64,000 nt of DNA from Candidatus Cloacimonas acidaminovorans str. Evry (GCF_000146065.2 NC_020449.1:868001-932000); one strand, 5' to 3'; positions 52,698 to 62,995 are shown, counted from the stretch's first letter. The notes: generated from the letters alone by a model not told the origin. Translations and numbers: made by a program.

Positions 52698-52727
52698 TTG
52701 ACGAATAACCTCATTTTAAGATATAAA
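52698..52727 (+). promoter_or_regulatory. Candidate pgk promoter
   Basis: TTGACG (52698-52703), 18-bp spacer, TATAAA (52722-52727). The transcript would start near 52735, about 70 nt before the pgk ATG, which has AAAGGAGATAC 6-8 bp upstream. Confidence 0.5.
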
Positions 52728-52803
52728 TCCAATTTAATAATACAAAACAATACTCTAATCTCTAAAAGTATATAATTAACTATATAAAAAGGAGATACAG
52801 GAA

Positions 52804-54075
52804 ATGACCAAGATAGCTAATATGCTGGATGCCGATTTAAAAGGTAAGGTCTGTTTAGTGCGGATGGATCATAATGTAGTTAAAAATGGCATCATCAAGG
52901 ATACTATGCGCATTGATGCCACAATTCCTACCTTGCTGCATATTTACAAAAAAGGCGGTTTGCCTGTTTTGATGACGCATATAGGCAGACCCTTTGATAA
53001 GAAGACGGGTATTATTAACATTTCCGAAGGAGATTCTGTTCTGCCTGTAGTTCAATATTTGGAGAATAAATTCCAACTGCAGGGTCTAATTCCGGATTGT
53101 AAAGCGGAAAGCAAGATCGGAATAACGGATATAGCTCCTATCGGCAAAGCTGTTCAGGCACTAAAAAAGGGAGCAGCAGATTTTGTTTATTTGCCTAATA
53201 TCCGTTGGTTTAAAGGGGAAGAGGCAAAAGATGAAAGTGCAGATATTTTTGCCCAAAGTTTAGCTAACTATGCCGATGTGTATATTAACGATGCTTTCGG
53301 TTCCTGGCAGGCGCATAGCAGCACCTATAATATTGCCAAATTTCTTCCCTCTTATGCGGGATTGCTAATGCAGAAAGAAATAGCGAATTTAAATAAGGTG
53401 TTTGAGCCCCAGCGTCCTTTTTTGGCTATCGTTGCGGGTGCCAAGTTTGATACTAAAATAGGACCTCTTTCCTCTCTGATAAAAATAGCCGATAAGCTGA
53501 TTTTAGGAGGGGTAATTTATAATGCGTATCTTTGCAGTAAATATAAAATCCAAATTGAAGGTGTTACAAAAGAAGATATTGAATTTGCCAATAAGTTTAT
53601 CATTGATAGCAAGGACTACCTTGATAAGATAGTGGAATTGCCTATAATTATAGAAAATGAGGGAATAGAAAAAAGACAGGGGACAAAAGAACTGGAGGTT
53701 CAAACCCTCAAGCCGGGAACGAAACTAAATTATGTTCTGGATACAAGCGCTGAAAATTTTACCCGCGAAGAAATTAAAAAGGTATTTCAGGAAGCAGGAA
53801 CTATCTTTGTGAATGCTGTTATGGGTTTCACAGCTCTTTATCCTGAGGGTTCTATGGCTATGTATTCATTGATTGACCAATGCCCAAAAGCAATCAAACT
53901 CTTTGGTGGAGGTGATACAATTCAGGATTTTAAAGAATATCTTCCCGGAATATTTGCCATGGCACAAAATGACCCGAGCTATTATTTCTTCACCGGTGGC
54001 GGAGCAATTTTGGATGCTATTCAGCAGGGTTCACCGTATGGAATGAAACCGGTGCAGATGCTGATAAAAGAATGA
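52804..54075 (+). CDS. pgk: Divergent phosphoglycerate kinase
   Basis: A 423-residue kinase that transfers phosphate between 1,3-bisphosphoglycerate and ADP in glycolysis or gluconeogenesis. The N-terminal substrate site reads CLVRMDHNVVKNG where common Pgk has RVDFNVP. THIGRPFDKKTG matches the 'SHLGRP' loop. The ATP domain has IVAGAKFDTKIGPL (usual GGAKVSDKI) and ends with FGGGDTIQDF and FTGGGAILDA (usual GGGDS and STGGGA). NDAFGSWQAHSST matches the 'NDAFGTAHR' block. All functional positions appear represented. It stands alone; no gap or eno neighbour. Confidence 0.88.
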   Translation: MTKIANMLDADLKGKVCLVRMDHNVVKNGIIKDTMRIDATIPTLLHIYKKGGLPVLMTHIGRPFDKKTGIINISEGDSVLPVVQYLENKFQLQGLIPDCKAESKIGITDIAPIGKAVQALKKGAADFVYLPNIRWFKGEEAKDESADIFAQSLANYADVYINDAFGSWQAHSSTYNIAKFLPSYAGLLMQKEIANLNKVFEPQRPFLAIVAGAKFDTKIGPLSSLIKIADKLILGGVIYNAYLCSKYKIQIEGVTKEDIEFANKFIIDSKDYLDKIVELPIIIENEGIEKRQGTKELEVQTLKPGTKLNYVLDTSAENFTREEIKKVFQEAGTIFVNAVMGFTALYPEGSMAMYSLIDQCPKAIKLFGGGDTIQDFKEYLPGIFAMAQNDPSYYFFTGGGAILDAIQQGSPYGMKPVQMLIKE

Positions 54076-54407
54076 AGAATGTAAAATGGTAGCACGCAGA
54101 TTTCGCAGATTTTATTTTTACAAAGAGAATAAGAGGTTCAATGAAAAATGTATAATTAAGATAGGACTGGTATGGAATAATTAGAAGGTGTCTTGTTATT
54201 TTATCAAGACCCATTCTATATAATAAATCTCTTAAATCTCTTTAATCCTGTTCATCCCAGACCTATTATCTTTTGTTAATCTGCGTTATCGGCGAAATCT
54301 GAGTGCTTATATATTTTCGGTGAATTCGGTGCTTTCGGTGGCTAAAAATAAGATGAATTCATAAACAATAAGGATGTCGTTCATCCTATATAAATAAGGA
54401 GAAAATA
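54076..54407. other. Gap between pgk and mutA
   Basis: Contains CACGCAGATTTCGCAGATTT (54093-54112), a relative of the 48.9-kb GGATGAACAGGAT repeat in inverted form (54222-54270), TCGGTGAATTCGGTGCTTTC 9-mers (54317-54340) and a small AGGATG-TCGTT-CATCCT hairpin (54371-54387) just before the mutA ribosome-binding site. I see no cobalamin riboswitch. Confidence 0.55.
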
Positions 54408-56309
54408 GTGGACAGTGAAATTAAGTTAAACCTGCTGCAGGAATTTCCTCCTCCCAGTTTTGAGGAATGGCTGCAGGTAGTGCAAGCAGGACTGAAAGGT
54501 GCGGACTTTGATAAAGTTCTGAAAACCAAAACCACGGAAGGAATAACCCTGCAACCAATCTATCGTCAAGAAGACATAGAAGGTATTCCTTTTTTAGGAA
54601 GCCAACCGGGAAGCAGTCCTTTTGTGCGTGGCAATAATCCCCTCCGTTTTTTAACCGAGGGGTGGTTAATTGCTCAAAACCATACGGAGACAGACCTGAA
54701 AATACTAAACCAAAAACTGTTGAAAGAATTGAATCAGGGCTTGACGGCTGTAAATATTACATTGAGTAATAAGAGCTCCACAGAAGGGGTAAAAATACAG
54801 AACTTGGCTGATTGGGAAACACTTTTGGAAGGAATAAATCTGCAAGCCGCTCCACTCTTTATGCAATTGGGGATTGAGGATACGGAAATTCTCATAACAT
54901 TTGTACAATATGCGGTCAAACAAAACATAGAGCTGAAATCCTTGGAGGCAGGCATAGGACTGGATTATATCGGTGAATTGGCAGAAAAAGGTTATCTGCC
55001 TTGCACTTTGGCGGATGCGGAGCAGAAATTGGCAGAAATAGTAAAATGGAATGTAGAAAAAATGCCCCGGAACAGGATTATCAGCATAGATACCTCTATT
55101 TATGAAGAGGCAGGTGCTTCCAGTGTTCAGGAACTGGCTTTTGCTTTAGCTACTGCAATTTATTATTTAAGACAATTACTGAATTCCGGTTTGACGATAG
55201 AGCAGGTAGCACCTTTATTGCAAGTAAAATTAGCTCTTGGTTCCAATTTCTTTATAGAAATAGCCAAAGTGCGAGCTCTGCGTTTACTTTGGGCGGAAAT
55301 GATTAAGTCCTTCGGTGGGGAAGAGGATAAACAGAAGGTTTGGGTTCACGGGAAGACAGCTAAGTTCAACAAGACAATTTACGACATCTATGTAAATGTG
55401 TTAAGAACAACAACCGAGAGCTTTGCCGGGGTTATTGGAGGTGTAGATAGCTTGGAAATTGGCTGTTTTAATGAACTAATCGCTCAGCCGGATGAATTTT
55501 CTACCCGTTTAGCAAGAAATCAGCAGATTATTTTAAAAGAAGAGGCACATTTTGATAAAGTGATTGACCCAGCAGGGGGTTGTTACTATATAGAATGGCT
55601 AACCAATGAACTGGCAAAAAGTGCCTGGCAACTAATGCAGGAAATTGAAGGCAAAGGTGGAATGCTGGAATATGTGACTAAAGGAGAACTTCATCAGGAA
55701 GTTGAAACAATTGTTAGGGAAAGAATAGAAGCAGTGAATAAAAGGAAAAACATCTTTGTGGGCATTAATATGTATGCCAATCCTGAAGAGAAATTGCCTA
55801 CCTTACAAAGGGATGATAAACCTGTTTCAAAAGAAGATAAAGCTTTTATTCTGAAAGATGGAGCATTACCGAAGCATAGAGCTGTAGAAGAAATAGAATG
55901 TTTAAGAAGGCAAATTGAAGCAAGCCAATCCAATAAAAAGATATTTTTGCTGAATCTGGGAACTTTAGCTGACTACAAAGCCAGAGCTGATTTTGCCCTC
56001 AATTTCTTTCCTGTGGGTGGTTTGGAAGTTATTTATCCCAATGGCTTTAATACAGTTGAGGAAGCAGTAACAGCAGCAGAAAAATCTGGTGCCAGTGTCT
56101 TTTGTATTTGTTCCACGGATGAGAATTATGTTAGCATAGTTCCCGAAATATGTACTAAAATGAAGGGTAAGATATTAATTTTAGCTGGTTATCCAGCAGA
56201 TAAAATTGAGGAATATAAGCAGGCAGGAATAAATTGTTTTATTCACCTTAAAGCGGATGTGGTATCTACTTTACGGGATTTGGCAAAACAGATGGAGGTG
56301 CTAAAATGA
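54408..56309 (+). CDS. mutA: Methylmalonyl-CoA mutase small (beta) subunit
   Basis: A 633-residue subunit of adenosylcobalamin-dependent methylmalonyl-CoA mutase. The TIM-barrel-like domain (about 20-480) includes [27 protein letters not shown] and [17 protein letters not shown]. The C-terminal cobalamin-fold domain (about 510-633) has lost the DxHxxG cobalamin ligand, as expected for the non-catalytic partner. Start is GTG with AAGGAG 7 bp upstream. Its stop overlaps the mutB ATG by 4 bp. The pair interconverts succinyl-CoA and (R)-methylmalonyl-CoA. Confidence 0.94.
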   Translation: MDSEIKLNLLQEFPPPSFEEWLQVVQAGLKGADFDKVLKTKTTEGITLQPIYRQEDIEGIPFLGSQPGSSPFVRGNNPLRFLTEGWLIAQNHTETDLKILNQKLLKELNQGLTAVNITLSNKSSTEGVKIQNLADWETLLEGINLQAAPLFMQLGIEDTEILITFVQYAVKQNIELKSLEAGIGLDYIGELAEKGYLPCTLADAEQKLAEIVKWNVEKMPRNRIISIDTSIYEEAGASSVQELAFALATAIYYLRQLLNSGLTIEQVAPLLQVKLALGSNFFIEIAKVRALRLLWAEMIKSFGGEEDKQKVWVHGKTAKFNKTIYDIYVNVLRTTTESFAGVIGGVDSLEIGCFNELIAQPDEFSTRLARNQQIILKEEAHFDKVIDPAGGCYYIEWLTNELAKSAWQLMQEIEGKGGMLEYVTKGELHQEVETIVRERIEAVNKRKNIFVGINMYANPEEKLPTLQRDDKPVSKEDKAFILKDGALPKHRAVEEIECLRRQIEASQSNKKIFLLNLGTLADYKARADFALNFFPVGGLEVIYPNGFNTVEEAVTAAEKSGASVFCICSTDENYVSIVPEICTKMKGKILILAGYPADKIEEYKQAGINCFIHLKADVVSTLRDLAKQMEVLK

Positions 56310-58444
56310 AAAACCCCGATTTTCTGCAAATAAATCCCGATTTTAGCGCTCCAGAAAAGCCGAAACCTAAGCTCAATTTCAGCTGGAAAACCAATGAGCA
56401 GATAGAAGTGAAACCTCTATATACAAAAGACGATATCATTTCTACGGAACATTTGGATTATTTATCCGGTTTACCGCCTTTTTTAAGAGGTCCCTATCCT
56501 ACAATGTATATTCAAAGACCTTGGACGATTCGTCAATATGCCGGTTTTTCCACTGCCGAAGAAAGCAATGCCTTTTATCGCAGAAATTTGGCTATGGGAC
56601 AGAAAGGTCTTTCCATCGCCTTTGATTTACCGACGCATAGGGGTTACGATTCAGACCATCCACGCGTGATTGGAGATGTAGGAAAAGCAGGAGTGGCAGT
56701 AGATTCCATTCTGGATATGAAAATCCTTTTTGACCAGATTCCGCTTGATCAGATGAGTGTTTCAATGACAATGAACGGAGCCGTAATTCCGATTATGGCT
56801 TTTTATATTGTTGCTGCAGAAGAACAGGGTGTGCCACCCCAGGCATTGAACGGAACTATTCAGAATGATATTTTGAAAGAATATATGGTGAGAAATACTT
56901 ATATTTATCCTCCAGAACCCTCAATGCGTATAATAGCAGATATTTTAAGCTACACGGCAAAAAATATGCCTAAGTTCAATAGTATCAGCATTTCCGGCTA
57001 TCATATACATGAAGCGGGAGCAACTGCCGATTTGGAAATGGCTTATACCTTAGCAGACGGTTTAGAATATGTGCGGACAGCTTTGAAAGCCGGATTGGAT
57101 ATAGATGTTATAGCTCCACGTCTTTCCTTCTTTTGGGCAGAAGGAATGAACTATTTTATGGAAGTGGCAAAATTACGTGGTGCCAGAGTTCTTTGGGCAA
57201 AAATAATTAAGCAGTTTAACCCTAAAAATCCGAAATCAATGGCTTTAAGAACACATAGCCAAACCTCCGGTTGGAGTTTAACAGAACAAGACCCCTATAA
57301 TAATATCACCAGAACTTGCATTGAAGCATTAGCCGCTACAATGGGTCATACGCAATCCCTGCATACTAATTCTTTGGATGAAGCAATTGCTTTGCCGACT
57401 GATTTTTCTGCCAGAATTGCCAGAAACACACAGCTCTATTTACAAAATGAAACCGGAATTTGCAGAGTGATAGACCCTTGGGCTGGTTCCTATTATGTGG
57501 AATTTTTAACCGATGCTTTAATGAAAAGTGCCTGGAAACATATTATAGAAGTGGAAAACCTGGGTGGAATGGCAAAAGCGATTGAAACAGGGCTTCCTAA
57601 AATGAGGATCGAAGAAGCAGCTGCCAGAAGGCAGGCAAAGATTGATTCCGGAGCCGATATTATTGTAGGTGTGAATAAATATCCTCCTGAAACCGAAATC
57701 CCTATTGAAATTTTGGAAGTGGATAACTCCGCAGTAAGGGATACACAAATTGCCCGTTTGGAAAAATTACGCCGAGAACGCAATAGTGAAGAAGTGGAAA
57801 AAGCACTGCAGGCAATTACCAAAAGTGCCGAAACAGGTGAAGGAAACCTTTTGGAACTGGCAATTGATGCAGCCAGAAAAAGAGCTACCTTAGGTGAAAT
57901 ATCCTACGCTATGGAAAAAGTTTGGGGTCGTCACCAGGAAGCCATTCGTTTAATTAATAATGTTTATAGCAGTGAGTACACAAAAATGGATGAAATTGAA
58001 CAAGTTCGGGTTTTAACCGACAAATTCGCTCAACAGGAAGGCAGAAGACCTCGTATTTTAGTTGCTAAAATGGGTCAGGATGGTCATGATCGTGGTGCTA
58101 AAGTAGTAGCTACTGCCTTTGCCGATATGGGTTTTGATGTGGATGTAGGTCCTCTATTTCAGACCCCTGAAGAAACAGCGCGTCAGGCAGTGGAAAATGA
58201 TGTGCATATAATTGGTATCAGTTCTCTGGCAGGAGGGCATAAAACACTTTTACCCAAGCTGATGGAAGAGCTGAAAAAATATGGCAGGGAAGATATAATG
58301 GTAACCGTTGGAGGGGTTATTCCTCCGCAGGATTATGAGTTTCTCTATCAAAATGGTGCCTCTTTTATTTTTGGCCCGGGAACTAAACTGCCTGAATCAG
58401 CCAAACAAATTATGGAAAAGCTTTTGGCACGCGGGAATGAGTAA
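56306..58444 (+). CDS. mutB: Methylmalonyl-CoA mutase large (alpha) subunit
   Basis: A 712-residue catalytic subunit. [72 protein letters not shown] and [20 protein letters not shown] are the conserved active-site stretches. The C-terminal B12 domain (about 575-712) keeps the base-off ligand motif in [12 protein letters not shown] (DxHxxG), with GISSLAGGH and [10 protein letters not shown] completing the cobalamin pocket. It overlaps mutA by 4 bp and meaB by 8 bp, a tight operon. In this organism it probably serves propionate oxidation or formation; direction is not readable. Confidence 0.97.
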   Translation: MKNPDFLQINPDFSAPEKPKPKLNFSWKTNEQIEVKPLYTKDDIISTEHLDYLSGLPPFLRGPYPTMYIQRPWTIRQYAGFSTAEESNAFYRRNLAMGQKGLSIAFDLPTHRGYDSDHPRVIGDVGKAGVAVDSILDMKILFDQIPLDQMSVSMTMNGAVIPIMAFYIVAAEEQGVPPQALNGTIQNDILKEYMVRNTYIYPPEPSMRIIADILSYTAKNMPKFNSISISGYHIHEAGATADLEMAYTLADGLEYVRTALKAGLDIDVIAPRLSFFWAEGMNYFMEVAKLRGARVLWAKIIKQFNPKNPKSMALRTHSQTSGWSLTEQDPYNNITRTCIEALAATMGHTQSLHTNSLDEAIALPTDFSARIARNTQLYLQNETGICRVIDPWAGSYYVEFLTDALMKSAWKHIIEVENLGGMAKAIETGLPKMRIEEAAARRQAKIDSGADIIVGVNKYPPETEIPIEILEVDNSAVRDTQIARLEKLRRERNSEEVEKALQAITKSAETGEGNLLELAIDAARKRATLGEISYAMEKVWGRHQEAIRLINNVYSSEYTKMDEIEQVRVLTDKFAQQEGRRPRILVAKMGQDGHDRGAKVVATAFADMGFDVDVGPLFQTPEETARQAVENDVHIIGISSLAGGHKTLLPKLMEELKKYGREDIMVTVGGVIPPQDYEFLYQNGASFIFGPGTKLPESAKQIMEKLLARGNE

Positions 58445-59537
58445 AAAACGCAAACCGGAATGGACGCCTGTTAATAGCGGAAAAGAATTTGCCAGCGAAA
58501 TAGTGACAGGAACAAAAAAACTGAAAACTAAAACCGCACCTCCGCTTAAAGAAAAGAATTATGACCTGAAAACGCTGGTGAAAGGAGTCCGGGAAGGGAA
58601 TAGGACTTTACTTGCCAAAGCCATAACTTTAATAGAAAGCAATGCCGAAAAGCACTTTTTACCTGCACAAGAACTGATTAAAGAACTTCTGCCTTATTCC
58701 GGAAATTCCATTCGCATTGGCATAACGGGAGTTCCTGGAGCAGGGAAAAGCACTTTTATAGAAAATTTTGGCTTGTATTTAATTGAGCAGGGTCATAAAG
58801 TAGCTGTTTTAGCTATAGACCCCAGTTCCACTATCAGCAAAGGTAGTATTTTAGGCGATAAAACAAGGATGGAATTACTTTCCCGTAATCCCAAAAGTTT
58901 TATTCGTCCTTCTCCCAGTGCTGGAATTTTAGGTGGAGTAGCCAGAAAAACAAGAGAAACAATTATCCTTTGTGAATCCGCAGGTTATGATGTAATTTTA
59001 ATTGAAACCGTAGGAGTTGGTCAATCGGAAACTACTGTCCGTTCAATGGTAGATTTCTTTTTACTGATGCAGATTGCAGGTGCGGGCGATGAACTTCAAG
59101 GCATTAAAAGAGGGATTATTGAACTGGCGGATTTAATAGTAATCAATAAAGCTGATGGGGATAATATTGCCAGAACGGAACTTGCCAAAAGAGAACTGCA
59201 AAATGTTTTGCATTATATCAGAAATTCAACCGAGGGCTGGCAAACCAAAGTAGTTACCTCTTCTGCTTTAAATAAAATTGGTTTAAAGGAAATCTGGGAA
59301 CTGATAACCGAATTTCAAAAACTTACAAAACAAAGCAGTGTTTTTGCCAAACGCAGAGCACAACAAAACACTCAGTGGTTTGAAAACCTGATTGCGGAGG
59401 CAGTTTTGCATCGCTTTTACCAACAGGAAAAAGTGAAGGAATTATTGCCCCGGTTGAAAGAAGAAGTAGCAAAAGGGAAAATGCCGGTAGCATTAGCAGT
59501 GGATACTCTTTTGAAAAATGAAAAAAGTGAAGAATGA
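58437..59537 (+). CDS. meaB: MeaB/ArgK-type GTPase chaperone of methylmalonyl-CoA mutase
   Basis: A 366-residue G3E-family GTPase that guards and reloads the cobalamin cofactor of the mutase. [19 protein letters not shown] is the P-loop, [20 protein letters not shown] the switch region, [10 protein letters not shown] the G3 motif and VINKADGDN the G4 motif. I start it at the ATG 58437-58439, which overlaps the mutB stop by 8 bp. A longer frame begins within mutB (58308) but its first 43 residues are out-of-frame mutB sequence. Position after mutA-mutB strongly supports the role. Confidence 0.95.
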   Translation: MSKKRKPEWTPVNSGKEFASEIVTGTKKLKTKTAPPLKEKNYDLKTLVKGVREGNRTLLAKAITLIESNAEKHFLPAQELIKELLPYSGNSIRIGITGVPGAGKSTFIENFGLYLIEQGHKVAVLAIDPSSTISKGSILGDKTRMELLSRNPKSFIRPSPSAGILGGVARKTRETIILCESAGYDVILIETVGVGQSETTVRSMVDFFLLMQIAGAGDELQGIKRGIIELADLIVINKADGDNIARTELAKRELQNVLHYIRNSTEGWQTKVVTSSALNKIGLKEIWELITEFQKLTKQSSVFAKRRAQQNTQWFENLIAEAVLHRFYQQEKVKELLPRLKEEVAKGKMPVALAVDTLLKNEKSEE

Positions 59538-59745
59538 AGGATAGAACACAGATAAAAGGATTAACTGGATTAGTTAGTTTAATAATTATAATTAAATAAT
59601 CCGTGTCAATCCGCTACAATCCATTAAATCCGTGTTACTGATTAATCTGCGTTCTATCCCTCACAGATAATACAGATTTTACTTACCTAAAAATAAAATC
59701 CAGTTGATCTACTTGTTCCAGTTATCTGCGTTCTATCCCTCATTC
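59538..59745. other. Convergent spacer after meaB
   Basis: Repeat words only: ATAATCCGTGTCAATCCGC/CATTAAATCCGTGTTACTG (59596-59643), CTCACAGATAATACAGATTT (59660-59679), and CCAGTTATCTGCGTTCTATC (59716-59735), the last recurring at 63207. No terminator seen. Confidence 0.5.
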
Positions 59746-61662
59746 TCAATCTTCACTTTTTTTGTAGTCAATCACCAGAATAGTTATATCATCTTTCTGG
59801 GGTGTATTTTGTGCAAAACTATGCACATGCTGCAAAATTTGCCTAACGGTTTGTTCCGGATTGGTGGAGCTAAGGTTTTTAATGATATTTTCCAGACCTT
59901 TCAATCCCAGAAAATCCTCTGTGGCATTCATTGTTTCGGTTACACCATCGGTTACCAGAATTATTTCCTCACCTTTTTCCAGTTTAATAGTCATAGAACC
60001 AATTTCCCTATTGGCAAAAATGCCTAAGGGATAGGAATGGGTTTCGGTAAATATTTTATATGACAAATCCGTTTTTCTGATTATCATTGGGGTGTGTCCT
60101 GCGTTGGAAAATTCCAGTTCTCCGTTTTTCAGATTTATTATTCCCAAAAGGGCAGTTACAAAATTGGAAGCGGAGGTTTGTTTACAGAGAAAATTATTCA
60201 GGTTTTGCATTATTTCACTTGCAGTGTAGTGATAGGTAGAAACGGTTCTCAAATAGGTGGAGACCATTGTCATAGTCATTGATGCAACAATTCCTTTTCC
60301 TGCCACATCGGCTATCACAAAAAGAAAATGGGATTTATCTATAGGAAAGAAATCGTATAAATCACCACCGATATCTCCTGCCGGTTCCAGAATACCATAA
60401 CAGCGAAGTTCTTTTATTTCGTAGGGCTGAAGTGTATTTTCCGGAATCAGCTTGCGTTGAATTTCGGAAGCAATTTTTACTTCTGTTTCAATACGATTTT
60501 TTTCCGCATTGGTAATTTCCAGATTTTTAATATAGTCCTTCAGAGATTCCTGCATTTTCTCAAAAGCCAGAATAAGGCGGTCTATTTCATAGCTATTGCC
60601 AGTTTTGGGGAGTTTTGCATCAAAATCACCCTGACCAATTCTTTCAGCTACTTCCGTAAAAAGGCGGATGGGTCTGGAAACGCTTAAAGTTCTATAATAA
60701 ACAATGAAGGATATAGTGAGAAAGATGATTAGGGAGAAAAGAGTTTGGATAATCAGCAAAAGATTGAGGTCACCCACTACATCTTTGTGAGGTATAATGA
60801 TTCCTAAAGACCAATTATTCGTTAGCAGGGGGCAATAATACAGCCAGGAATCGCCAAAAACGGCGTTATCCTGTAAGCGCACAAAATCAATATTCCCGTT
60901 AATCATTTTTTTGCCGATTTGCCTTAAATTCTTATCATTTGTTGCTTCCGCCAAACTGAAAATGCTTTCATTAAAAGTAAGGGAATCGGCAGGGTGAGTA
61001 ATAATTGTGCCAATACTGGAAACCAGAAAAGCATAACCGCTATGTTTCAGCTTTAAGGGAGAAACAATTTTTTGCAAAGCGGAGAGCTTTGTATCTAATC
61101 GCATAATTCCTACGCAATTACCTTCGGCAAAAAGAGGTAGGCAATAGGAAATAACAGTTTCTTGGGTAGCAGTGGCATCATACCAGGGTTCTGTCCAATA
61201 TTTACTTTTCAGTTCAAAAGGTATCTGAAACCAATCCAGATATTGATAATCGGCAGGATGCAATTCCTGGTAAACAGCCCGGTTGTGAGAGTGAAAAATA
61301 GTGCGGGAATAACCCTCTTGATAATAGGAAGGAGCATAAGCAATAGTTATTGCTTCCAGGGTTTCAAATTCATAAACCCAATCGTGCAGGATAGAATCCA
61401 ATTTATTTCTTTCAAAATGGTTATAATGGTATAGCGTTAAAATTGTGCGCGAGATATCTACAACATTGGTTAGGCGGCTTTCAATTTGATAGGTTGTTTC
61501 ATTTGCCAAGTGACTAACTGTTTCTTGAGCATTTTCCATCATTATATGAGAAAAGAGAATTCTGGTTATGCCAATAAACGCTGTAAAAATAAGAAATAGG
61601 GAGATAAAGATGAAAACAATTATCTGATATGCCAGTCCGCGTTTTTCTTGTCTTTGTTTCAT
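59746..61662 (-). CDS. Membrane-bound PP2C/SpoIIE phosphatase with Cache sensor and HAMP
   Basis: A 638-residue signalling protein. A membrane helix (about 12-34) leads to an extracytoplasmic double-Cache-like sensor (about 40-290, with YLDWFQIPFELKSKYWTEPW and GIMRLDTKLSAL). A second helix (299-321), a HAMP (325-375), a coiled coil with ASEIQRKLIPE (about 385-407) and an RsbU/SpoIIE-type phosphatase (about 420-635) follow. Catalytic metal residues are in AGDIGGDLYDFF, ADVAGKGIVASM and LVTDGVTET. Such enzymes dephosphorylate anti-sigma antagonists or similar. Its start overlaps the upstream lipoprotein gene, so the two are made together. No anti-sigma pair is encoded nearby. Confidence 0.93.
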   Translation of the reverse strand: MKQRQEKRGLAYQIIVFIFISLFLIFTAFIGITRILFSHIMMENAQETVSHLANETTYQIESRLTNVVDISRTILTLYHYNHFERNKLDSILHDWVYEFETLEAITIAYAPSYYQEGYSRTIFHSHNRAVYQELHPADYQYLDWFQIPFELKSKYWTEPWYDATATQETVISYCLPLFAEGNCVGIMRLDTKLSALQKIVSPLKLKHSGYAFLVSSIGTIITHPADSLTFNESIFSLAEATNDKNLRQIGKKMINGNIDFVRLQDNAVFGDSWLYYCPLLTNNWSLGIIIPHKDVVGDLNLLLIIQTLFSLIIFLTISFIVYYRTLSVSRPIRLFTEVAERIGQGDFDAKLPKTGNSYEIDRLILAFEKMQESLKDYIKNLEITNAEKNRIETEVKIASEIQRKLIPENTLQPYEIKELRCYGILEPAGDIGGDLYDFFPIDKSHFLFVIADVAGKGIVASMTMTMVSTYLRTVSTYHYTASEIMQNLNNFLCKQTSASNFVTALLGIINLKNGELEFSNAGHTPMIIRKTDLSYKIFTETHSYPLGIFANREIGSMTIKLEKGEEIILVTDGVTETMNATEDFLGLKGLENIIKNLSSTNPEQTVRQILQHVHSFAQNTPQKDDITILVIDYKKSED

Positions 61663-62681
61663 CGGGGGAAAAAGCTCTTATAGGTCTGTTGGGTTGCGGG
61701 TATATTTTGGTCGGTAAGCAGTTTTTTGGCTTTATTAAAATCGCTTTCCTGCAGAATACCTTCCTGATTTTTATGCACCGTAAAATCCTGGCATATTTCC
61801 TTTAGCATCCATTTTTGGTGGGGTCTATTTGCCGGAAGATGGTATTGATGCATAACTTCTAAGACAGTGGAGACAGTTTCTTCCTGATTGTTAAGAGCAT
61901 ACAACCAGCCCTGAATTGTGGCAGAGGCAAAATCACGACATTGTTTCGGATGTTTAGTATAAAATTCACGGGTGGTATAAAGTCCATTATCAGCTACATT
62001 TAATCCGATATCGGCAAAGGCAACGGAAAATAAATCCTCCGGATCAATTCCCGCTTGTAAAATTTGATGGTATTCATTATAACGCATTACATTCATAACA
62101 TCTATGCCGTCTTTCAGGAAGAGATTGATAGTGATATCCAAATCCACAATATCCATATTCAGTTTGTTCTGCTGTAAAAAAATCAAGGATAGCAAGCGGT
62201 CATCCGTTTTCCACAGTCCAATCTTTTTTCCTTCAAAATCGGGTATGGAATTTATGCCGCGGGATTTTTTCCCCACCAGCATTAAAGAAGTGCGCTGAGT
62301 AATTTGTGCCAGGTTTATTAAATTACCGTTTTCGGCATCCCTTTTTACCGCTGTTAATAACGACATCTGCACAATATCACTATAGCCCAGCTGCAAATTT
62401 TCGTAGGGAGGATATTGTATTCCGCCAGGTTGGATAATTACATTTAAGCCCTTATTTTGATAAAAACCTTTCTTCTGTGCCATATAAACACCAGCAAATT
62501 CGGCTTGAGCTGTCCAGACGGGACGGTAACGAATTGTAAACAGGGAGGACTTTTGGGCTGTATTTGCGGCTTCCGCTTCGGGAATTTCAGGTTGCACATT
62601 TGTTTCTTGCTTACAACTTGTGAAAAAGAAAATGGCTATCATCAAAGCTATTAACAGATAGATTATTTGCCTGTTATTCAT
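61659..62681 (-). CDS. NMT1/THI5-like periplasmic lipoprotein, putative ligand sensor
   Basis: A 340-residue protein with a lipoprotein signal peptide: hydrophobic IIYLLIALMIAIFFFTSC with the lipobox Cys at position 23. The mature part is an NMT1/THI5-type (SsuA-like) solute-binding fold: RPVWTAQAEFAGVYMAQKKG, GLNVIIQPGG, ISQRTSL-type ITQRTSLMLVGKK, and GKKIGLW. No permease or ATPase of an ABC transporter lies near. Instead the gene overlaps a Cache-HAMP-phosphatase by 4 bp, so a role as a sensing partner is likely (inference). The substrate, perhaps a pyrimidine or sulfonate-like molecule by family, is unknown. Confidence 0.88.
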   Translation of the reverse strand: MNNRQIIYLLIALMIAIFFFTSCKQETNVQPEIPEAEAANTAQKSSLFTIRYRPVWTAQAEFAGVYMAQKKGFYQNKGLNVIIQPGGIQYPPYENLQLGYSDIVQMSLLTAVKRDAENGNLINLAQITQRTSLMLVGKKSRGINSIPDFEGKKIGLWKTDDRLLSLIFLQQNKLNMDIVDLDITINLFLKDGIDVMNVMRYNEYHQILQAGIDPEDLFSVAFADIGLNVADNGLYTTREFYTKHPKQCRDFASATIQGWLYALNNQEETVSTVLEVMHQYHLPANRPHQKWMLKEICQDFTVHKNQEGILQESDFNKAKKLLTDQNIPATQQTYKSFFPR

Positions 62682-62791
62682 AAACTTACCTTTCCTCCGA
62701 TGATTAGCAGAAAGACAATAAATCTCATTTTATGTAACCTCTTACTGTTCAGCTTATGACCCGAACTTTAATCCATCTCATACCTGATTTA

Positions 62792-62821
62792 CTTATATCG
62801 CTAATTACTATTTTTTGTCAA
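62792..62821 (-). promoter_or_regulatory. Candidate promoter of the lipoprotein-phosphatase pair
   Basis: Minus strand TTGACA (62816-62821), 18-bp spacer, TATAAG (62792-62797), the same -10 as the dcw promoter. It predicts a leader of about 105 nt before the lipoprotein ATG. Confidence 0.55.
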
Positions 62822-62914
62822 TAAGAAACAAGCAGAAAAATTGATCTGATTTGTTGATTTATTTCCACTTCTCTCTTCCAACCTGATTTTTAGGCGTTCT
62901 TACTCCTTCAGTTA

Positions 62915-62995
62915 ATAACCAAGTAACAACCAAGTAACAACTCCGTAACGGAACTACGGAAGTGTTACGGAAGTGTTACGGAGTCGTTACTTAAT
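62915..62995 (-). repeat. TTACGGA imperfect palindrome, family C, copy 2
   Basis: TAACCAAGTAACAACCAAGT, AACAACTCCGTAACGGAACT, ACGGAAGTGTTACGGAAGTG, TTACGGAGTCGTTACTTAAT. It is the reverse complement of 19312-19395, 43 kb away, with only a few differences. Confidence 0.82.

Larger units (their letters stand above)
52233..52803. other. Repeat-rich gap with pgk promoter
   Basis: No gene supported. After the terminator come two tandem 56-bp units (52287-52398), an AAATCCCTTTAATCCTATTC region related to the 48.9-kb repeat, TGTAATCAGTGAAATCTGTG words and a candidate pgk promoter. Confidence 0.6.

Noticed and set aside
54076-54407. Cobalamin riboswitch before the mutase genes
   Set aside because: No B12-box-like sequence or long conserved leader; only a 6-bp hairpin next to the ribosome site.
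58308-59537. 409-residue form of meaB
   Set aside because: The first 43 residues are out-of-frame mutB sequence; the ATG at 58437 begins the conserved protein.
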